A stretch of 64,000 nucleotides of DNA from Pseudomonas saponiphila (GCF_900105185.1 NZ_FNTJ01000001.1:1785501-1849500), one strand, 5' to 3'; positions 25,651-37,465 are shown, counted from the stretch's first letter. Made by a program: numbers and translations. The notes: generated by a model not told the origin, from the letters alone.

Positions 25651-26406
25651 ATGACTGAGGAGCGCGTCGAGCGTGTGCTCGCCGAGGTTCATGACGAGTT
25701 CGGCATGATTCGGGTATTGGAAGTGGCGGATTACCGCTTCCTCGAATTTGGCGACGCCATCGAGCAAAGCTGCGTGTTCACCGCCGACCCCAGCTGGCTG
25801 GAGTACGACTACACCCGGGCCATGCTGATCGGCGCCCTGTGTCATTCCGCCCCCGAGAGTGCGCTGTTTCTCGGCCTGGGCGCCGGGACCCTGACCCAGG
25901 CGTGCCTGAAGTTCCTGCCCCTGGAAGACGTCGAGGCCATCGAACTGCGTCCGGATGTGCCGCGCCTGGCCATCGAGTACCTGGGGCTGGACGACGATCC
26001 GCGTCTATATATAAGAATCGGTGATGCCCTGGAGCTGCTGGACAGCGCCGAATGCGCCGACCTGATCTTCGTCGACCTGTACACCGATGTCGGCCCCGGC
26101 GTCGGCCATCTGGCCTGGGGGTTTCTGGAAAACTGTCAGAAGCGCCTCAATCCCGGTGGCTGGCTGGTGATCAACCAATGGGCCACCGATGATGGCAAGC
26201 CCCTCGGCGCCGCGCTGTTGCGCGGACTCTATCACCGGCATTACTGGGAGCTGCCGGTGAAGGAGGGCAACGTGATCCTGATCGTGCCCTCCGATCTTGA
26301 GCAGACGCTCGATCTGCCAGCTCTGAATGCCCGGGCCGAAGCCCTGGCTCCGCGCCTGGGTTACTCCCTGCAGCCGCTGATCAAGGCCATTCGCCCTGCG
26401 ACATGA
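25651..26406 (+). CDS. Spermidine-synthase-like SAM-binding protein
   Basis: A 251-residue Rossmann-fold protein of the spermidine synthase family. The motif [20 protein letters not shown] is the SAM/dcSAM glycine loop, [18 protein letters not shown] carries the acidic ribose-binding residue, and [14 protein letters not shown] corresponds to the active-site aspartate loop. Pseudomonads have a separate SpeE, and the aminopropyl-acceptor residues are not obvious here, so true polyamine synthesis is uncertain. The ATG at 25651 has GGAG nine bases upstream. Confidence 0.82.
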   Translation: MTEERVERVLAEVHDEFGMIRVLEVADYRFLEFGDAIEQSCVFTADPSWLEYDYTRAMLIGALCHSAPESALFLGLGAGTLTQACLKFLPLEDVEAIELRPDVPRLAIEYLGLDDDPRLYIRIGDALELLDSAECADLIFVDLYTDVGPGVGHLAWGFLENCQKRLNPGGWLVINQWATDDGKPLGAALLRGLYHRHYWELPVKEGNVILIVPSDLEQTLDLPALNARAEALAPRLGYSLQPLIKAIRPAT

Positions 26407-26422
26407 GCCCCTGGCAGGCAAC

Positions 26423-26455
26423 GGCTGGCCGGCGAAGACGATTCGCCGGCCAGCC
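26423..26455. terminator. REP-like bidirectional hairpin between convergent genes
   Basis: A perfect 14-base inverted repeat, GGCTGGCCGGCGAA / TTCGCCGGCCAGCC, with loop GACGA. The arms resemble the core of the other REP elements. It lies four bases before the convergent crotonase stop. Confidence 0.7.
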
Positions 26456-26458
26456 TGT

Positions 26459-27250
26459 TCAACAGCCCTTGAACACCCCGGGGCGTTTTTCGATCATCGC
26501 CTGCACCCCTTCCTTGGCGTCTTCGCTGTTCATCAGCTTGTGCACCAGCGGCGGCAGGCCCTGAGCGGCCGCCGTTTCGCCCTCAAGCCGGGCCTGACGC
26601 GCCGACATCAGCGTCGCCTGCACGCCCAGCGGTGCTTGCCGGGCGATGCGCTCGGCCAGTGCCACGGCCCGGGGCAGCAGGTCTTCGCTGGCCATCACCT
26701 CCTGCACCAGTCCCAGACGCAGCGCTTCATGGGCGTCGAATTCATCGCCGGTGAGCAACCAGCGCATGGCGTTGCCCCAGCCGGCCAGCTGGTGCAGGCG
26801 CAGGGTCGCGCCGCCGAAGGGAAATATCCCGCGTTGTACCTCCATCTGGGCAAAGCGCGTGTTGCTGGCGCACAGGTTGATGTCCGCCGCCAGCATCAGC
26901 TCGATACCGATGGTCAGGCAGTAACCCTGCACGGCGACGATCACCGGCTTGCTCACCCGCGGTCCGGCGAACACGCCCCACGGGTCGCAGCCGCCGGGCG
27001 GTGCTTGCCAGCCCTGGGCCAGGGCGGCACCGACATTGGCCAGGTCCAGCCCCGCGGTGAAGTGCTCGCCGTGGCCGAACACCACGGCGATCCGCGCTTG
27101 GCTGCTGGCTTCGAACTCGCCGTAGGCCAGGCTCAGCTGGTTGAGCAGTTCCAGGTCGAAGGCATTGCGCTTGGCGACCCGGTCCAGGCCGATCAGGAAT
27201 AGATGACCACGCAGTTCGCGGCTGACACGGCTTGCACTGGGCTGATTCAT
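26459..27250 (-). CDS. Enoyl-CoA hydratase/isomerase (crotonase) family protein
   Basis: A 263-residue crotonase. It shows the oxyanion-hole segment HFTAGLDLANVG, a second oxyanion region AVQGYCLTIGIELMLAADI, and FPFGGATLRLHQL. In the positions of the two catalytic Glu of true enoyl-CoA hydratases it has I/E and G/A-type residues, so the reaction could be hydration, isomerisation or hydrolysis of an acyl-CoA. The ATG at 27250 gives the compact family length. It diverges from the deaD leader. Confidence 0.88.
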   Translation of the reverse strand: MNQPSASRVSRELRGHLFLIGLDRVAKRNAFDLELLNQLSLAYGEFEASSQARIAVVFGHGEHFTAGLDLANVGAALAQGWQAPPGGCDPWGVFAGPRVSKPVIVAVQGYCLTIGIELMLAADINLCASNTRFAQMEVQRGIFPFGGATLRLHQLAGWGNAMRWLLTGDEFDAHEALRLGLVQEVMASEDLLPRAVALAERIARQAPLGVQATLMSARQARLEGETAAAQGLPPLVHKLMNSEDAKEGVQAMIEKRPGVFKGC

Positions 27251-27670
27251 GGGCGCGATCCTCAAGGGGGAAGAGGGAATGGGCGAGACGGCTTTCAAGC
27301 ACCAGGGTGAAACGTTTTAGCGATGACGACCAACAGCGGCGGGCCCAAGCAAAATAGCGCGCCCTTGGAGTCTGCGCAAAGCCCGTGACCATCGGGCGTT
27401 TGGCGGATTTTTCCGATAAAAAAAACTCCCTTTTTTGAGTAATTCCGGTATAGTGCGCGCCGGCCTTTAACCGGGCCTCGTTTAGGTGATGCAATTCCCC
27501 GAAGTCAGCTTCGGCTGCTTGTCCGCTGCGCGGACTATCCTTGACGTTCATTTCTTTCAATCGTTTTCGCAAATCCCCGCCGACAAAGCTGCCAGGGTGA
27601 CTCTTGAGTCTTACACGGCATGCGCAGCTTTGGAGCATGGGTCTTTGCGGATGCACTTAGAGGCAGACCC
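27251..27670 (+). promoter_or_regulatory. Long deaD leader with promoter-like sequence and a 61-codon upstream frame
   Basis: This 420-base gene-free stretch precedes deaD. A TATAGT -10-like box is at 27449-27454 after an AT-rich run of A and T tracts, which would give a leader of about 210 bases. Long leaders are usual for cold-induced helicase genes. Within it, a plus-strand frame from ATG 27489 (GTG 27486) runs to TGA 27672-27674 and overlaps the deaD ATG as ATGA. Whether it is translated is unknown. On the opposite side it must also hold the crotonase promoter. Confidence 0.45.
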
Positions 27671-29344
27671 ATGACCCAGGAAATCGGCGGCTTCGCCGCT
27701 CTTGAACTTCATCCCAATATTGTCGCTGCAGTAGTCGCTACCGGCTATGAAGAGCCTTCGGCTATTCAGCAGCAGTCGATCCCGATCATCCTTGCCGGGC
27801 ACGATATGATTGGCCAGGCGCAAACCGGTACCGGTAAAACCGCTGCCTTTGCCCTGCCTATCCTGCACCGCATTGATCCGTCCAAGCGCGAGCCGCAAGC
27901 TCTGATCCTGGCCCCAACCCGTGAGTTGGCGCTGCAAGTTGCAACCGCTTTCGAAACCTACGCCAAGCAAATGCCGGGCGTGACTGTTGTGGCCGTCTAC
28001 GGCGGTGCGCCGATGGGCCCACAACTGAAAGCAATCCGGAATGGCGCGCAGATCGTTGTCGCCACTCCGGGCCGTCTGTGCGACCACCTGCGTCGCGACG
28101 AAAAAGTGTTGGCCACCGTGAACCACCTGGTTCTCGACGAAGCTGACGAAATGCTCAAGCTGGGCTTCATGGATGACCTGGAAGTCATCTTCAAGGCCAT
28201 GCCTGAGTCGCGCCAGACCGTACTGTTCTCGGCCACCCTGCCGCAGTCGATCCGGGCCATCGCCGAGCGTCACCTGAAAGACCCGAAACACGTCAAGATC
28301 CAGAGCAAGACCCAGACCGTCACCGCGATCGAGCAGGCTCACCTGCTGGTTCACGCTGACCAGAAGACTTCTGCCGTTCTGAGCCTGCTGGAAGTTGAAG
28401 ATTTCGACGCCCTGATCATGTTCGTGCGCACCAAGCAAGCGACCCTGGACCTGGCCAGTGCCCTGGAAGCCAAAGGCTACAAAGCCGCTGCGCTGAACGG
28501 TGACATTGCCCAGAACCAGCGTGAGCGCGTGATCGACTCCCTCAAGGATGGTCGTCTGGACATCGTTGTGGCCACTGACGTCGCCGCTCGTGGCCTGGAC
28601 GTACCGCGCATCACCCACGTATTCAACGTGGACATGCCGTACGATCCGGAATCCTACGTGCACCGTATCGGCCGTACCGGCCGTGCCGGTCGCGAAGGTC
28701 GCGCACTGCTGCTGGTGACTCCGCGTGAGCGCCGCATGCTGCAAGTGATCGAGCGTGTGACCGGGCAGAAGGTTGCCGAAGTTCGCCTGCCGGACGCCCA
28801 GGCCGTTCTCGATGCGCGCATCAAGAAGCTGACCAACAGCCTGTCGCCGCTGGTGGCGGACGCAGAAGCGACCCACGGCGAGCTGCTGGATCGCCTGACT
28901 GCCGACATCGGTTGCAGCCCACGTGCACTGGCCGCGGCCCTGCTGCGCAAGGCCACCAACGGTCAGGCGCTGAACCTGGCCGCCATCGAGAAAGAGCGTC
29001 CACTGGTGCCAAACAGCGCGCCACGTGGTGATCGTCCTGAGCGTTCCGGTGATCGTCCTGATCGTGGTGACCGTGAGCGTCGCGCGCCAATGCCTCTGGG
29101 CGAAGGTCGTGCACGCTGCCGTACCGCGCTGGGTGCCCGTGACGGTATCGCTGCCAAGAACCTCTTGGGCGCGATTCTCAACGAAGGCGGCCTGGCCCGT
29201 GAAGCCATCGGTCGTATCCAGGTGCGTGACAGCTTCAGTCTGGTAGAGCTGCCGGAAGACGGTCTTGATCGTCTGCTGACCAAGCTCAAGGACACTCGCG
29301 TGGCCGGCAAGCAGCTCAAGCTGCGTCGCTACCGCGAAGATTGA
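27671..29344 (+). CDS. deaD: DEAD-box ATP-dependent RNA helicase DeaD/CsdA
   Basis: A 557-residue helicase that unwinds structured RNA in cold growth, ribosome assembly and mRNA decay. Motifs in order: AQTGTGKT (I), APTRELALQV (Ia), TPGRL (Ib), LDEADEML (II), SATLP (III), VATDVAARGLD (V) and HRIGRTGRAG (VI). The C-terminal part has an Arg/Asp-rich linker near residue 455-480 (RPERSGDRPDRGDRE) and a DbpA-type RRM ending LKLRRYRED, which binds RNA. ATG 27671 follows AGAGGC at seven bases. A strong terminator follows the stop. Confidence 0.95.
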   Translation: MTQEIGGFAALELHPNIVAAVVATGYEEPSAIQQQSIPIILAGHDMIGQAQTGTGKTAAFALPILHRIDPSKREPQALILAPTRELALQVATAFETYAKQMPGVTVVAVYGGAPMGPQLKAIRNGAQIVVATPGRLCDHLRRDEKVLATVNHLVLDEADEMLKLGFMDDLEVIFKAMPESRQTVLFSATLPQSIRAIAERHLKDPKHVKIQSKTQTVTAIEQAHLLVHADQKTSAVLSLLEVEDFDALIMFVRTKQATLDLASALEAKGYKAAALNGDIAQNQRERVIDSLKDGRLDIVVATDVAARGLDVPRITHVFNVDMPYDPESYVHRIGRTGRAGREGRALLLVTPRERRMLQVIERVTGQKVAEVRLPDAQAVLDARIKKLTNSLSPLVADAEATHGELLDRLTADIGCSPRALAAALLRKATNGQALNLAAIEKERPLVPNSAPRGDRPERSGDRPDRGDRERRAPMPLGEGRARCRTALGARDGIAAKNLLGAILNEGGLAREAIGRIQVRDSFSLVELPEDGLDRLLTKLKDTRVAGKQLKLRRYRED

Positions 29345-29373
29345 TCCGCCCTCGGGCTGATTGATCAGGCAAG

Positions 29374-29405
29374 AAAAATCCCCGACTGGTTCGGGGATTT
29401 TTTTG
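29374..29405 (+). terminator. Intrinsic terminator of deaD
   Basis: AAAAATCCCCGA, loop CTGGT, TCGGGGATTTTT followed by further T. Twelve-pair stem with a seven-base T run. Confidence 0.92.
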
Positions 29406-29427
29406 CCTGGAATTTAGGCCGTGACTG

Positions 29428-29483
29428 TTCGCCGGCAAGTCGGCTCCTACAAAGGGGGTTGTAAGAGCCGGCTTGCCGGCGAA
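29428..29483. repeat. REP-type inverted repeat pair
   Basis: TTCGCCGGCAAGTCGGCTCC with TAC (29428-29450) and GTAAGAGCCGGCTTGCCGGC with GAA (29461-29483) form 23-base arms with two mismatches and a ten-base loop. It lies between deaD and the convergent dioxygenase gene. Confidence 0.8.
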
Positions 29484-29486
29484 GCA

Positions 29487-30254
29487 TCAGCCAAAGCGAT
29501 AGATGTCCATCCCCAAGGCGCCCATGGTAAAGCCCTGGTGGGCCACGCCGAACTCACCGCCGGCACCCCGGGCGAAGTACAGCGGCAGCAGGTGTTCATC
29601 GCTGGGATGGCTGCGCACGGCATGCGGTGCCTGCTGCCGGTAATCATGCAGGGCCGCTTCATCATTGGCCGCCAGCTTCTCGATCATCCAGTCCCGAAAG
29701 GCCTTGGCCCAGGGCTCGACGCTTTCCGGACCTGCATGCCAGTCCAGCTCCCGCAGGTTGTGGGTGATGCTGCCGGAGCCGATCAGCAACACGCCCTGTT
29801 GCCGCAGGCCTGCCAGGGCGTGGCCGATGCGCGTCTGCAGGGCCGGACCCAGGCGGGTGGGCAGCGATAGCTGGATCACCGGGATGTCCGCTTGCGGGTA
29901 CATCAGGGACAGTGGCACCCACGCGCCGTGGTCGAAGGGGCGCTCCTTGTCGAGCTGGGCCGGCAGGCCGTCGGCCTTGAGCAGCTCCACCACTTGCGCC
30001 GCCAGCTCAGGGTCGCCGGGAGCGGGGTACTGCACAGCGAACAGCGCTGCCGGGAAGCCGCCAAAGTCATGCCAGGTTTCCGGGTGCGGATGGGCGCTGA
30101 CTCGCAAATCCTGGCTTTCCCAGTGGGCCGAAACCACCAGGATCGCTTTGGGGCGCGGCAGTTGTGCCGCCAGGCGAGCCAGCGCGGGGCCACTGGCGCC
30201 AGGTTCCAGGGCCAGCATGGGAGAACCATGGGAGATAAACAGGCTGGGGAGCAT
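29487..30254 (-). CDS. LigB-family extradiol dioxygenase (4,5-DOPA dioxygenase-like, YgiD type)
   Basis: A 255-residue class III extradiol dioxygenase homologue. The iron/zinc ligands are suggested by FISHGSPM near the N-terminus, by WHDFGGFP, and by a His in GVAHQGF/SITHNL. E. coli YgiD opens 4,5-DOPA and related catechols; the physiological substrate in Pseudomonas is unknown. ATG 30254 is used; a TTG two codons upstream is in frame. It diverges from tpm across about 100 bases. Confidence 0.88.
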   Translation of the reverse strand: MLPSLFISHGSPMLALEPGASGPALARLAAQLPRPKAILVVSAHWESQDLRVSAHPHPETWHDFGGFPAALFAVQYPAPGDPELAAQVVELLKADGLPAQLDKERPFDHGAWVPLSLMYPQADIPVIQLSLPTRLGPALQTRIGHALAGLRQQGVLLIGSGSITHNLRELDWHAGPESVEPWAKAFRDWMIEKLAANDEAALHDYRQQAPHAVRSHPSDEHLLPLYFARGAGGEFGVAHQGFTMGALGMDIYRFG

Positions 30255-30356
30255 GAGCAAGGTCCTGAAGGTTAAGATGCGCCATCTTCAATCAGATCAT
30301 TGATCTAAATCTAATATAAGTTTTAGCGCTTTTTGATCGAATTTTAAGGACTTCTC

Positions 30357-31025
30357 ATGCAAGCGGACTTTTGGCAAAAGCGTTGGGAGCGGGATCAGAT
30401 CGGCTTTCACCTGGCAGAGGTCAACCCCTACCTGCGGCAGTACTGGCCGGCCCTGGGCCTGGCAGCGCAAACCCGCGTGCTGGTGCCGTTGTGCGGCAAG
30501 AGCCTGGACCTGATCTGGCTCGCCGACCAGGGTTACGAGGTGCTGGGCATCGAGTTGGCGGAAAAGGCAGTGGAGGATTTCTTTCGTGAGCATCAGTTGC
30601 AGCCGCAGATCAGCCAGCACGGAGAGTTCAAGGTCTATGCTCAGGGACCGATCCAGCTCTGGTGTGGCGATTTCTTTGCCCTGACTGCCGAGGACACGGC
30701 GGGTTGCACAGCCCTGTACGACCGTGCGGCCATGATCGCCTTGCCCCCGCCGATGCGGCAGCGCTACTGCGCCCACCTCAATGGCCTGCTGCCGGAGGGC
30801 AGCAAGGGGCTGTTGATAACCATGGATTACGCCCAGGAGCAACTGGACGGGCCGCCATTCGCGGTGCTCGACGATGAAGTTTGCCAGCGTCTCGGGGGTG
30901 TCTGGCAGCTGCAGGTCGAAACGGAGCGCGACATTCTTGGCGAGAGCTGGAAGTTTCTCCAGGGTGGCGTGACCCGGCTGGTGGAGAGGGTCTATCGCCT
31001 GAACAAGCAAGGTGCCCGTGAATAG
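30357..31025 (+). CDS. tpm: Thiopurine S-methyltransferase
   Basis: A 222-residue SAM-dependent methyltransferase. It begins [23 protein letters not shown] as in bacterial TPMT (segment quoted in parts: [14 protein letters not shown], then LAEVNP), has [18 protein letters not shown] as the SAM loop, and [16 protein letters not shown]. Bacterial Tpm methylates thiopurines and, in Pseudomonas, selenium and tellurium oxyanion derivatives, giving volatile products. The ATG has TTAAGGA eight bases upstream. It converges on htpX through a shared terminator. Confidence 0.94.
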   Translation: MQADFWQKRWERDQIGFHLAEVNPYLRQYWPALGLAAQTRVLVPLCGKSLDLIWLADQGYEVLGIELAEKAVEDFFREHQLQPQISQHGEFKVYAQGPIQLWCGDFFALTAEDTAGCTALYDRAAMIALPPPMRQRYCAHLNGLLPEGSKGLLITMDYAQEQLDGPPFAVLDDEVCQRLGGVWQLQVETERDILGESWKFLQGGVTRLVERVYRLNKQGARE

Positions 31026-31044
31026 GCGTTCTTGGCGGCCATGC

Positions 31045-31070
31045 AAAAGGGCGACTCGCGTCGCCCTTTT
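31045..31070. terminator. Bidirectional terminator between tpm and htpX
   Basis: AAAAGGGCGAC, loop TCGC, GTCGCCCTTTT. Perfect eleven-pair stem with A and T flanks on both sides, between two convergent genes. Confidence 0.9.
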
Positions 31071-31090
31071 GGGTATGGCCTTGCAGCGGA

Positions 31091-31978
31091 TCAGCCGCGA
31101 CGACGCAGGGCGTCGATACGCTCTTCCAGCGGCGGGTGGCTCATGAACATGCGAGCCAGGCCCTGTTTGATGCCGCCATTGATGCCGAAGGCGTTCAGGG
31201 TGTCGGGCATGTGCACCGGCAGGCCCTGTTCCGAACGCAGGCGCTGCAGGGCACCGATCATGGCGTTGGTGCCGGCCAGCCGGGCACCGGCTTCGTCGGC
31301 ACGGTATTCACGCTTGCGCGAGAACCACATGACGATGGCGCTGGCCAGGAAACCCAGGACCAACTCGGCGAAGATGGTCGCCACGTAGTAGGCAATGCCC
31401 TGGCCTTCTTCGTTCTTGAAGATCACCTTGTCGACGAAGTTGCCGATGATCCGCGCGAAGAACATCACGAAGGTGTTCACCACGCCCTGGATCAGCGCCA
31501 GGGTCACCATGTCGCCGTTGGCAACGTGACCGATCTCATGGGCCAGCACGGCTTTCACTTCATCGGGCGAGAAACGCTCCAGCAGGCCCTGGCTGACCGC
31601 TACCAGAGCGTCGTTCTTGTTCCAGCCGGTGGCGAAGGCGTTGGCCTCATAGGCCGGGAAAATACCCACTTCGGGCATCTTGATCCCGGCTTCACGGGAC
31701 AGTTGCTCAACGGTTTGCAACAACCATTGCTCATGGCGGGTGCGCGGTTGAGTGATGATCTGCGTGCTGGTGCTCATCTTCGCCATCCACTTGGAGATGA
31801 ACAGCGAGAACAGCGAACCGGCAAAACCAAAGACGGCACAGAAAATCAGCAGCTGATTGAGGTTGAGATCAACCCCATTGGCCGCCATGAACCCGTTGAA
31901 GCCGAAAAGGCTCAGGGTGATGCTGGCAATCAGCACGACCGCAAGGTTAGTGGCCAAAAACAGCAGGATTCGCATCAT
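31091..31978 (-). CDS. htpX: Membrane-bound zinc metalloprotease HtpX
   Basis: HtpX degrades misfolded inner-membrane proteins in partnership with FtsH. The 295-residue protein has two N-terminal spans, the zinc motif [13 protein letters not shown], two further spans, and the third ligand Glu in [11 protein letters not shown]. Length is standard. A GAGGAGA ribosome site precedes the ATG. The 304 bases upstream (31979-32282) hold its promoter region and the alaA terminator; I see no gene there. Confidence 0.95.
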   Translation of the reverse strand: MMRILLFLATNLAVVLIASITLSLFGFNGFMAANGVDLNLNQLLIFCAVFGFAGSLFSLFISKWMAKMSTSTQIITQPRTRHEQWLLQTVEQLSREAGIKMPEVGIFPAYEANAFATGWNKNDALVAVSQGLLERFSPDEVKAVLAHEIGHVANGDMVTLALIQGVVNTFVMFFARIIGNFVDKVIFKNEEGQGIAYYVATIFAELVLGFLASAIVMWFSRKREYRADEAGARLAGTNAMIGALQRLRSEQGLPVHMPDTLNAFGINGGIKQGLARMFMSHPPLEERIDALRRRG

Positions 31979-32242
31979 GGTTGTAGAAATCTCCTCAAGC
32001 TAAAGATGTAGCGTACTGCGGGGTATATAAGGTGCGGCAACGGCCTATTCAATACGGCTTCTATTTCAAACTGTGTCGTCTAGACCCGGGGTTAGACGCT
32101 TGCATTGACGCGGCGCGGGGGATTGTCGGATGGGGCAATCAACCGGTTGCGGTGCAGGATTTGTGACAATCGGCCGGGCGGAAAGTGCAAGCTTATAGAA
32201 GGGGCGTGGTGCAGGGCAGCGAAGATGTGTTGCTGAATTAAT

Positions 32243-32273
32243 CGCAGTGCGACCGGGTGAGGATCGCACTGCG
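32243..32273 (-). terminator. Hairpin after alaA
   Basis: CGCAGTGCGA (32243-32252) pairs with TCGCACTGCG (32264-32273). On the minus strand it lies ten bases after the alaA stop and is followed by ATTAATTC, only weakly T-rich. Confidence 0.6.
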
Positions 32274-32282
32274 TGATTCGGA

Positions 32283-33494
32283 TTATTGGCGGTAGGACTT
32301 AAGGAAACTTCCGATCCGACCAATGGCTTGTTCCAGGTCATCCACCCGCGGCAGGGTGACCACGCGGAAGTGATCCGGCCAAGGCCAGTTGAACGCGGTG
32401 CCCTGGACCACCAGGAGTTTTTCCGAAAGCAGCAGGTCGAGAACGAACTTCTCATCGTTATGGATCGGGCAGACTTTCGGGTCGATCCGGGGGAAGGCAT
32501 ACAGCGCGCCCATGGGTTTCACGCAGCTGACCCCGGGAATGTCGTTGAGCAGCTCCCAGGTGCGGTTGCGCTGTTCCAGCAGGCGGCCCGGCGGCAGCAC
32601 CAGGTCATTGATGCTCTGGTAGCCGCCCAGGGCGGTCTGGATCGCGTGCTGGCTGGGCACGTTGGCGCACAGGCGCATGTTGGCCAGCATGTCGATGCCT
32701 TCGATATAGCTCAGGGCATGCTGCTTGGGACCGGAAATGGCCACCCAGCCGGAACGGAAACCGGCCACGCGGTAGGACTTGGACAGGCCGTTGAAGGTCA
32801 GGCACAGCAGGTCCGGTGCCAGGGAGGCGGTGCAGATGTGCACGGCGTCATCGTAGAGGATCTTGTCGTAGATCTCGTCCGAGAACACCACCAGGTTGTG
32901 CTGGCGGGCCAACTCCAGCATGCCCAGCAGGACTTCCTTGGGGTACACGGCGCCGGTGGGGTTGTTCGGGTTGATGATCACCAGGGCTTTGGTGTTCGGG
33001 GTGATCTTGGCCTTGATGTCGGCCAGGTCCGGCCACCAGTTGGCCTGCTCGTCGCACAGGTAGTGCACCGGATTGCCGCCCGCCAGGCTCACCGCGGCGG
33101 TCCACAGTGGATAGTCCGGGGCCGGCACTAGCACTTCGTCGCCGTTGTTGAGCAGGGCCTGCATGGCCATCACGATCAGTTCTGAAACACCGTTGCCCAG
33201 GTAGATGTCTTCAATGCCGATGCCTTCCACCTGCTTTTGCTGGTAGTACTGCATCACTGCCTTGCGCGCACTGAACAGGCCCTTGGAGTCGCTGTAGCCC
33301 TGGGCGGTGGGCAGGTTGCGAATCACGTCCTGGAGAATCTCGTCCGGCGCTTCGAAACCAAAGGGCGCCGGGTTGCCGATGTTCAGCTTGAGGATGCGAT
33401 GGCCTTCCTCCTCCAGACGCTTGGCGTGCTTGAGCACTGGGCCGCGAATGTCATAACAGACGTTGGCGAGCTTGTTCGATTTGCTGACCTGCAT
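32283..33494 (-). CDS. alaA: Alanine-type PLP aminotransferase (AlaA/YfbQ)
   Basis: A 403-residue fold-type I aminotransferase of the AlaA group, which interconverts alanine/2-oxoglutarate and pyruvate/glutamate. Visible are [43 protein letters not shown], the PLP Lys in [17 protein letters not shown], and the carboxylate-binding Arg near the C-terminus (DHFRVVTLP). The start ATG 33494 ([12 protein letters not shown]) is family-like; the frame is open 88 codons upstream through a non-coding leader. Divergent from msrB. Confidence 0.92.
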   Translation of the reverse strand: MQVSKSNKLANVCYDIRGPVLKHAKRLEEEGHRILKLNIGNPAPFGFEAPDEILQDVIRNLPTAQGYSDSKGLFSARKAVMQYYQQKQVEGIGIEDIYLGNGVSELIVMAMQALLNNGDEVLVPAPDYPLWTAAVSLAGGNPVHYLCDEQANWWPDLADIKAKITPNTKALVIINPNNPTGAVYPKEVLLGMLELARQHNLVVFSDEIYDKILYDDAVHICTASLAPDLLCLTFNGLSKSYRVAGFRSGWVAISGPKQHALSYIEGIDMLANMRLCANVPSQHAIQTALGGYQSINDLVLPPGRLLEQRNRTWELLNDIPGVSCVKPMGALYAFPRIDPKVCPIHNDEKFVLDLLLSEKLLVVQGTAFNWPWPDHFRVVTLPRVDDLEQAIGRIGSFLKSYRQ

Positions 33495-33663
33495 GGCGAT
33501 GTGTTCCCGAAAATGAACGATCCAGGCGGAGGATGAACTACCGTACTGGGAATCCTGCCGTGTCACACCGGCCTGTAGCCCGCACCGGCTGCGGCAAAAT
33601 CCGTTTGAATGGGTGTAACGCGGCTGCCAGACTGGCGTCTGACGAGGCGCAATCATACGTGCC

Positions 33664-33699
33664 GCCCGATCCGTGGAAAAGCCACAGATCGGGCTTTTT
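33664..33699 (+). terminator. Strong intrinsic terminator inside the msrB leader
   Basis: GCCCGATC-c-GTGG, loop AAAAG, CCAC-a-GATCGGGC, then five T and C. The stem has twelve pairs with one A.C mismatch. It ends only 19 bases before the msrB ATG and downstream of any msrB promoter in the alaA-msrB spacer, so it is either an attenuator or the end of a short upstream RNA. Confidence 0.7.
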
Positions 33700-33718
33700 C
33701 CGTTGCAGAGGAAGGACC

Positions 33719-34111
33719 ATGGAAAAGCTGGAAAAAACCCTGGAAGAGTGGCGGGCAATGCTCGATCCGGAGCAGTACAACGTTTGCCGGCTCAAAGGCA
33801 CCGAACGTCCGTTCTCGGGCAAGTACAACGCCACCAAGGCCGATGGCGTCTATCACTGCATCTGCTGCAACGAGCCGCTGTTCGACTCCCGGGCCAAATT
33901 CGACTCCGGTTGTGGCTGGCCCAGTTTCTACGAGCCGATCGCCGACAGCGCCATGGTCGAGATCCGCGACATGAGCCACGGCATGATCCGCACCGAAGTG
34001 GTCTGCGCCAAGTGCGATGCCCACCTGGGCCACGTTTTTCCGGACGGTCCGCCACCCACTGGCCTGCGTTACTGCATCAACTCGGTGTGCCTGGATCTGC
34101 TGCCGCGCTAG
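33719..34111 (+). CDS. msrB: Peptide methionine-R-sulfoxide reductase MsrB
   Basis: MsrB repairs methionine-R-sulfoxide in proteins. The 130-residue protein has four zinc-type cysteines (C47, C50, C96, C99), the GCGWPSF segment with Cys65 as possible resolving residue, and catalytic Cys119 in [11 protein letters not shown]. The ribosome site GAGGAAGGA is excellent. It is followed by its own terminator, then by the gpx-MarR operon, all oxidative-damage genes. Confidence 0.95.
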   Translation: MEKLEKTLEEWRAMLDPEQYNVCRLKGTERPFSGKYNATKADGVYHCICCNEPLFDSRAKFDSGCGWPSFYEPIADSAMVEIRDMSHGMIRTEVVCAKCDAHLGHVFPDGPPPTGLRYCINSVCLDLLPR

Positions 34112-34116
34112 GCAGC

Positions 34117-34142
34117 AAGGCGACTCTTTGGGTCGCCTTTTC
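34117..34142 (+). terminator. Intrinsic terminator of msrB
   Basis: AAGGCGAC, loop TCTTTGG, GTCGCCTT followed by TTC. Eight-pair stem six bases after the stop. Confidence 0.8.
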
Positions 34143-34143
34143 A

Positions 34144-34171
34144 TCAATTAAATTGCACACAATTTAATTGA
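34144..34171. promoter_or_regulatory. Perfect palindromic operator candidate for the MarR regulator of gpx
   Basis: TCAATTAAATTG, four bases CACA, CAATTTAATTGA: a 12-base perfect inverted repeat about 43 bases before the gpx ATG. AT-rich palindromes of this form are typical MarR/OhrR sites. The first downstream operon contains gpx and a two-Cys MarR gene, making autoregulation very likely. The palindrome is seen; binding is inferred. Confidence 0.65.
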
Positions 34172-34213
34172 GAGCTATTTTTATCGGCTCTTATCTTGAG
34201 TGGAATTGCTGCC

Positions 34214-34699
34214 ATGACCGACTCGCTGCTGACTATTCCCTGCATCACCATCAAGGGCGAACACAAGACCCTGGCGGACTTCGCCGGCAAGGCCGTGCTG
34301 GTGGTCAATACCGCCAGCAAGTGTGGCTTCACCCCCCAGTACAAGGGGCTTGAGCAGCTGTGGCAGACCTACAAGGACCAGGGCCTGGTGGTGCTGGGTT
34401 TTCCCTGCAACCAGTTCGGCAAGCAGGAACCGGGTGACGAAGGGGCGATTTCCGAGTTCTGCGAGCTGAACTACGGCGTCAGCTTCCCGCTGTTCAAGAA
34501 GATCGACGTCAATGGCGCCGCGGCTCACCCGCTGTTCGTCCAGTTGAAGAAGCGCGCCCCCGGTGTCCTGGGTTCCCAGGGCATCAAGTGGAATTTCACC
34601 AAGTTCCTGATCGGTCGGGACGGCAAGCTGGTCAAGCGCTTCGCTCCGGCGACCAAGCCCCAGGACCTTGGCCGCGAGATCGAAGCCCTGCTCAAATGA
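34214..34699 (+). CDS. gpx: Glutathione peroxidase family thiol peroxidase
   Basis: A 161-residue Gpx-like enzyme reducing peroxides, in bacteria usually with thioredoxin. The peroxidatic Cys37 lies in [12 protein letters not shown], the Gln and resolving Cys in [13 protein letters not shown], and the Trp in KWNFTKFL, completing the tetrad. It is a Cys form, not Sec. Its stop overlaps the start of the MarR gene by ATGA, so the enzyme and its regulator are co-translated. In P. aeruginosa the corresponding pair is gpx (PA2826) with ospR, from memory. Confidence 0.94.
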   Translation: MTDSLLTIPCITIKGEHKTLADFAGKAVLVVNTASKCGFTPQYKGLEQLWQTYKDQGLVVLGFPCNQFGKQEPGDEGAISEFCELNYGVSFPLFKKIDVNGAAAHPLFVQLKKRAPGVLGSQGIKWNFTKFLIGRDGKLVKRFAPATKPQDLGREIEALLK

Positions 34700-35143
34700 A
34701 CGACCAGCCTGTGGATGCCTCCCTCCAGCTCGACCGCCAGCTGTGCTTCAAGCTGTACGCCGCCTCGCGGGCGGTGGTGCGTGGCTACAAGCCGATGCTC
34801 GACCGCCTGGGCCTGACCTACCCGCAGTACCTGGTGATGCTGGTGCTGTGGGAGTGGCAGGCGACGCCAGTGTCGCAGCCGACCGTCAAGGCCCTGGGGG
34901 AGCGCCTGTTGCTCGACTCCGGAACCCTGACCCCGCTGCTCAAGCGTTTGCAGCAACTGCAACTGGTGCAGCGTCAACGTTCCGGACGCGATGAGCGGGA
35001 AGTGCACCTGAGCCTGAGCGAAGCCGGGCTGGCGCTGCGGGATCGGGTGCCGCCGCTCAAGGCGGCGCTGTTGTGCGACAGCGGAGTCGATCTCGACAAC
35101 CTCGATCCCTTGCGCGATGGCCTCGATCACCTGCTGCAGCAGA

Positions 35144-35160
<17 letters not shown>
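34696..35160 (+). CDS. ospR: MarR-family oxidative-stress regulator (OspR/OhrR type)
   Basis: A 154-residue paralogue of OhrR. It has the sensing Cys17 in [12 protein letters not shown], Tyr31 (RGYKPML) and Tyr42 (LTYPQYL), the winged helix with [15 protein letters not shown], and a second Cys127, so it is a two-Cys redox sensor. Its start overlaps the gpx stop (ATGA). A perfect palindrome in front of gpx is its probable operator. Its last 17 bases overlap the convergent sagS-like gene. The symbol is given by synteny with P. aeruginosa and is less certain than the family. Confidence 0.85.

Positions 35161-37465
<2,305 letters not shown>

Noticed and set aside
27611..28876. A 421-codon minus-strand frame over deaD
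   Set aside because: Antisense shadow of the helicase, rich in Gln/His/Arg and without homology.
33495..33700. RsmX/RsmY/RsmZ small RNA in the alaA-msrB spacer
   Set aside because: Only a few scattered GGA triplets are present before the terminator and they are not in the loops of repeated hairpins, as needed for Rsm sponges.
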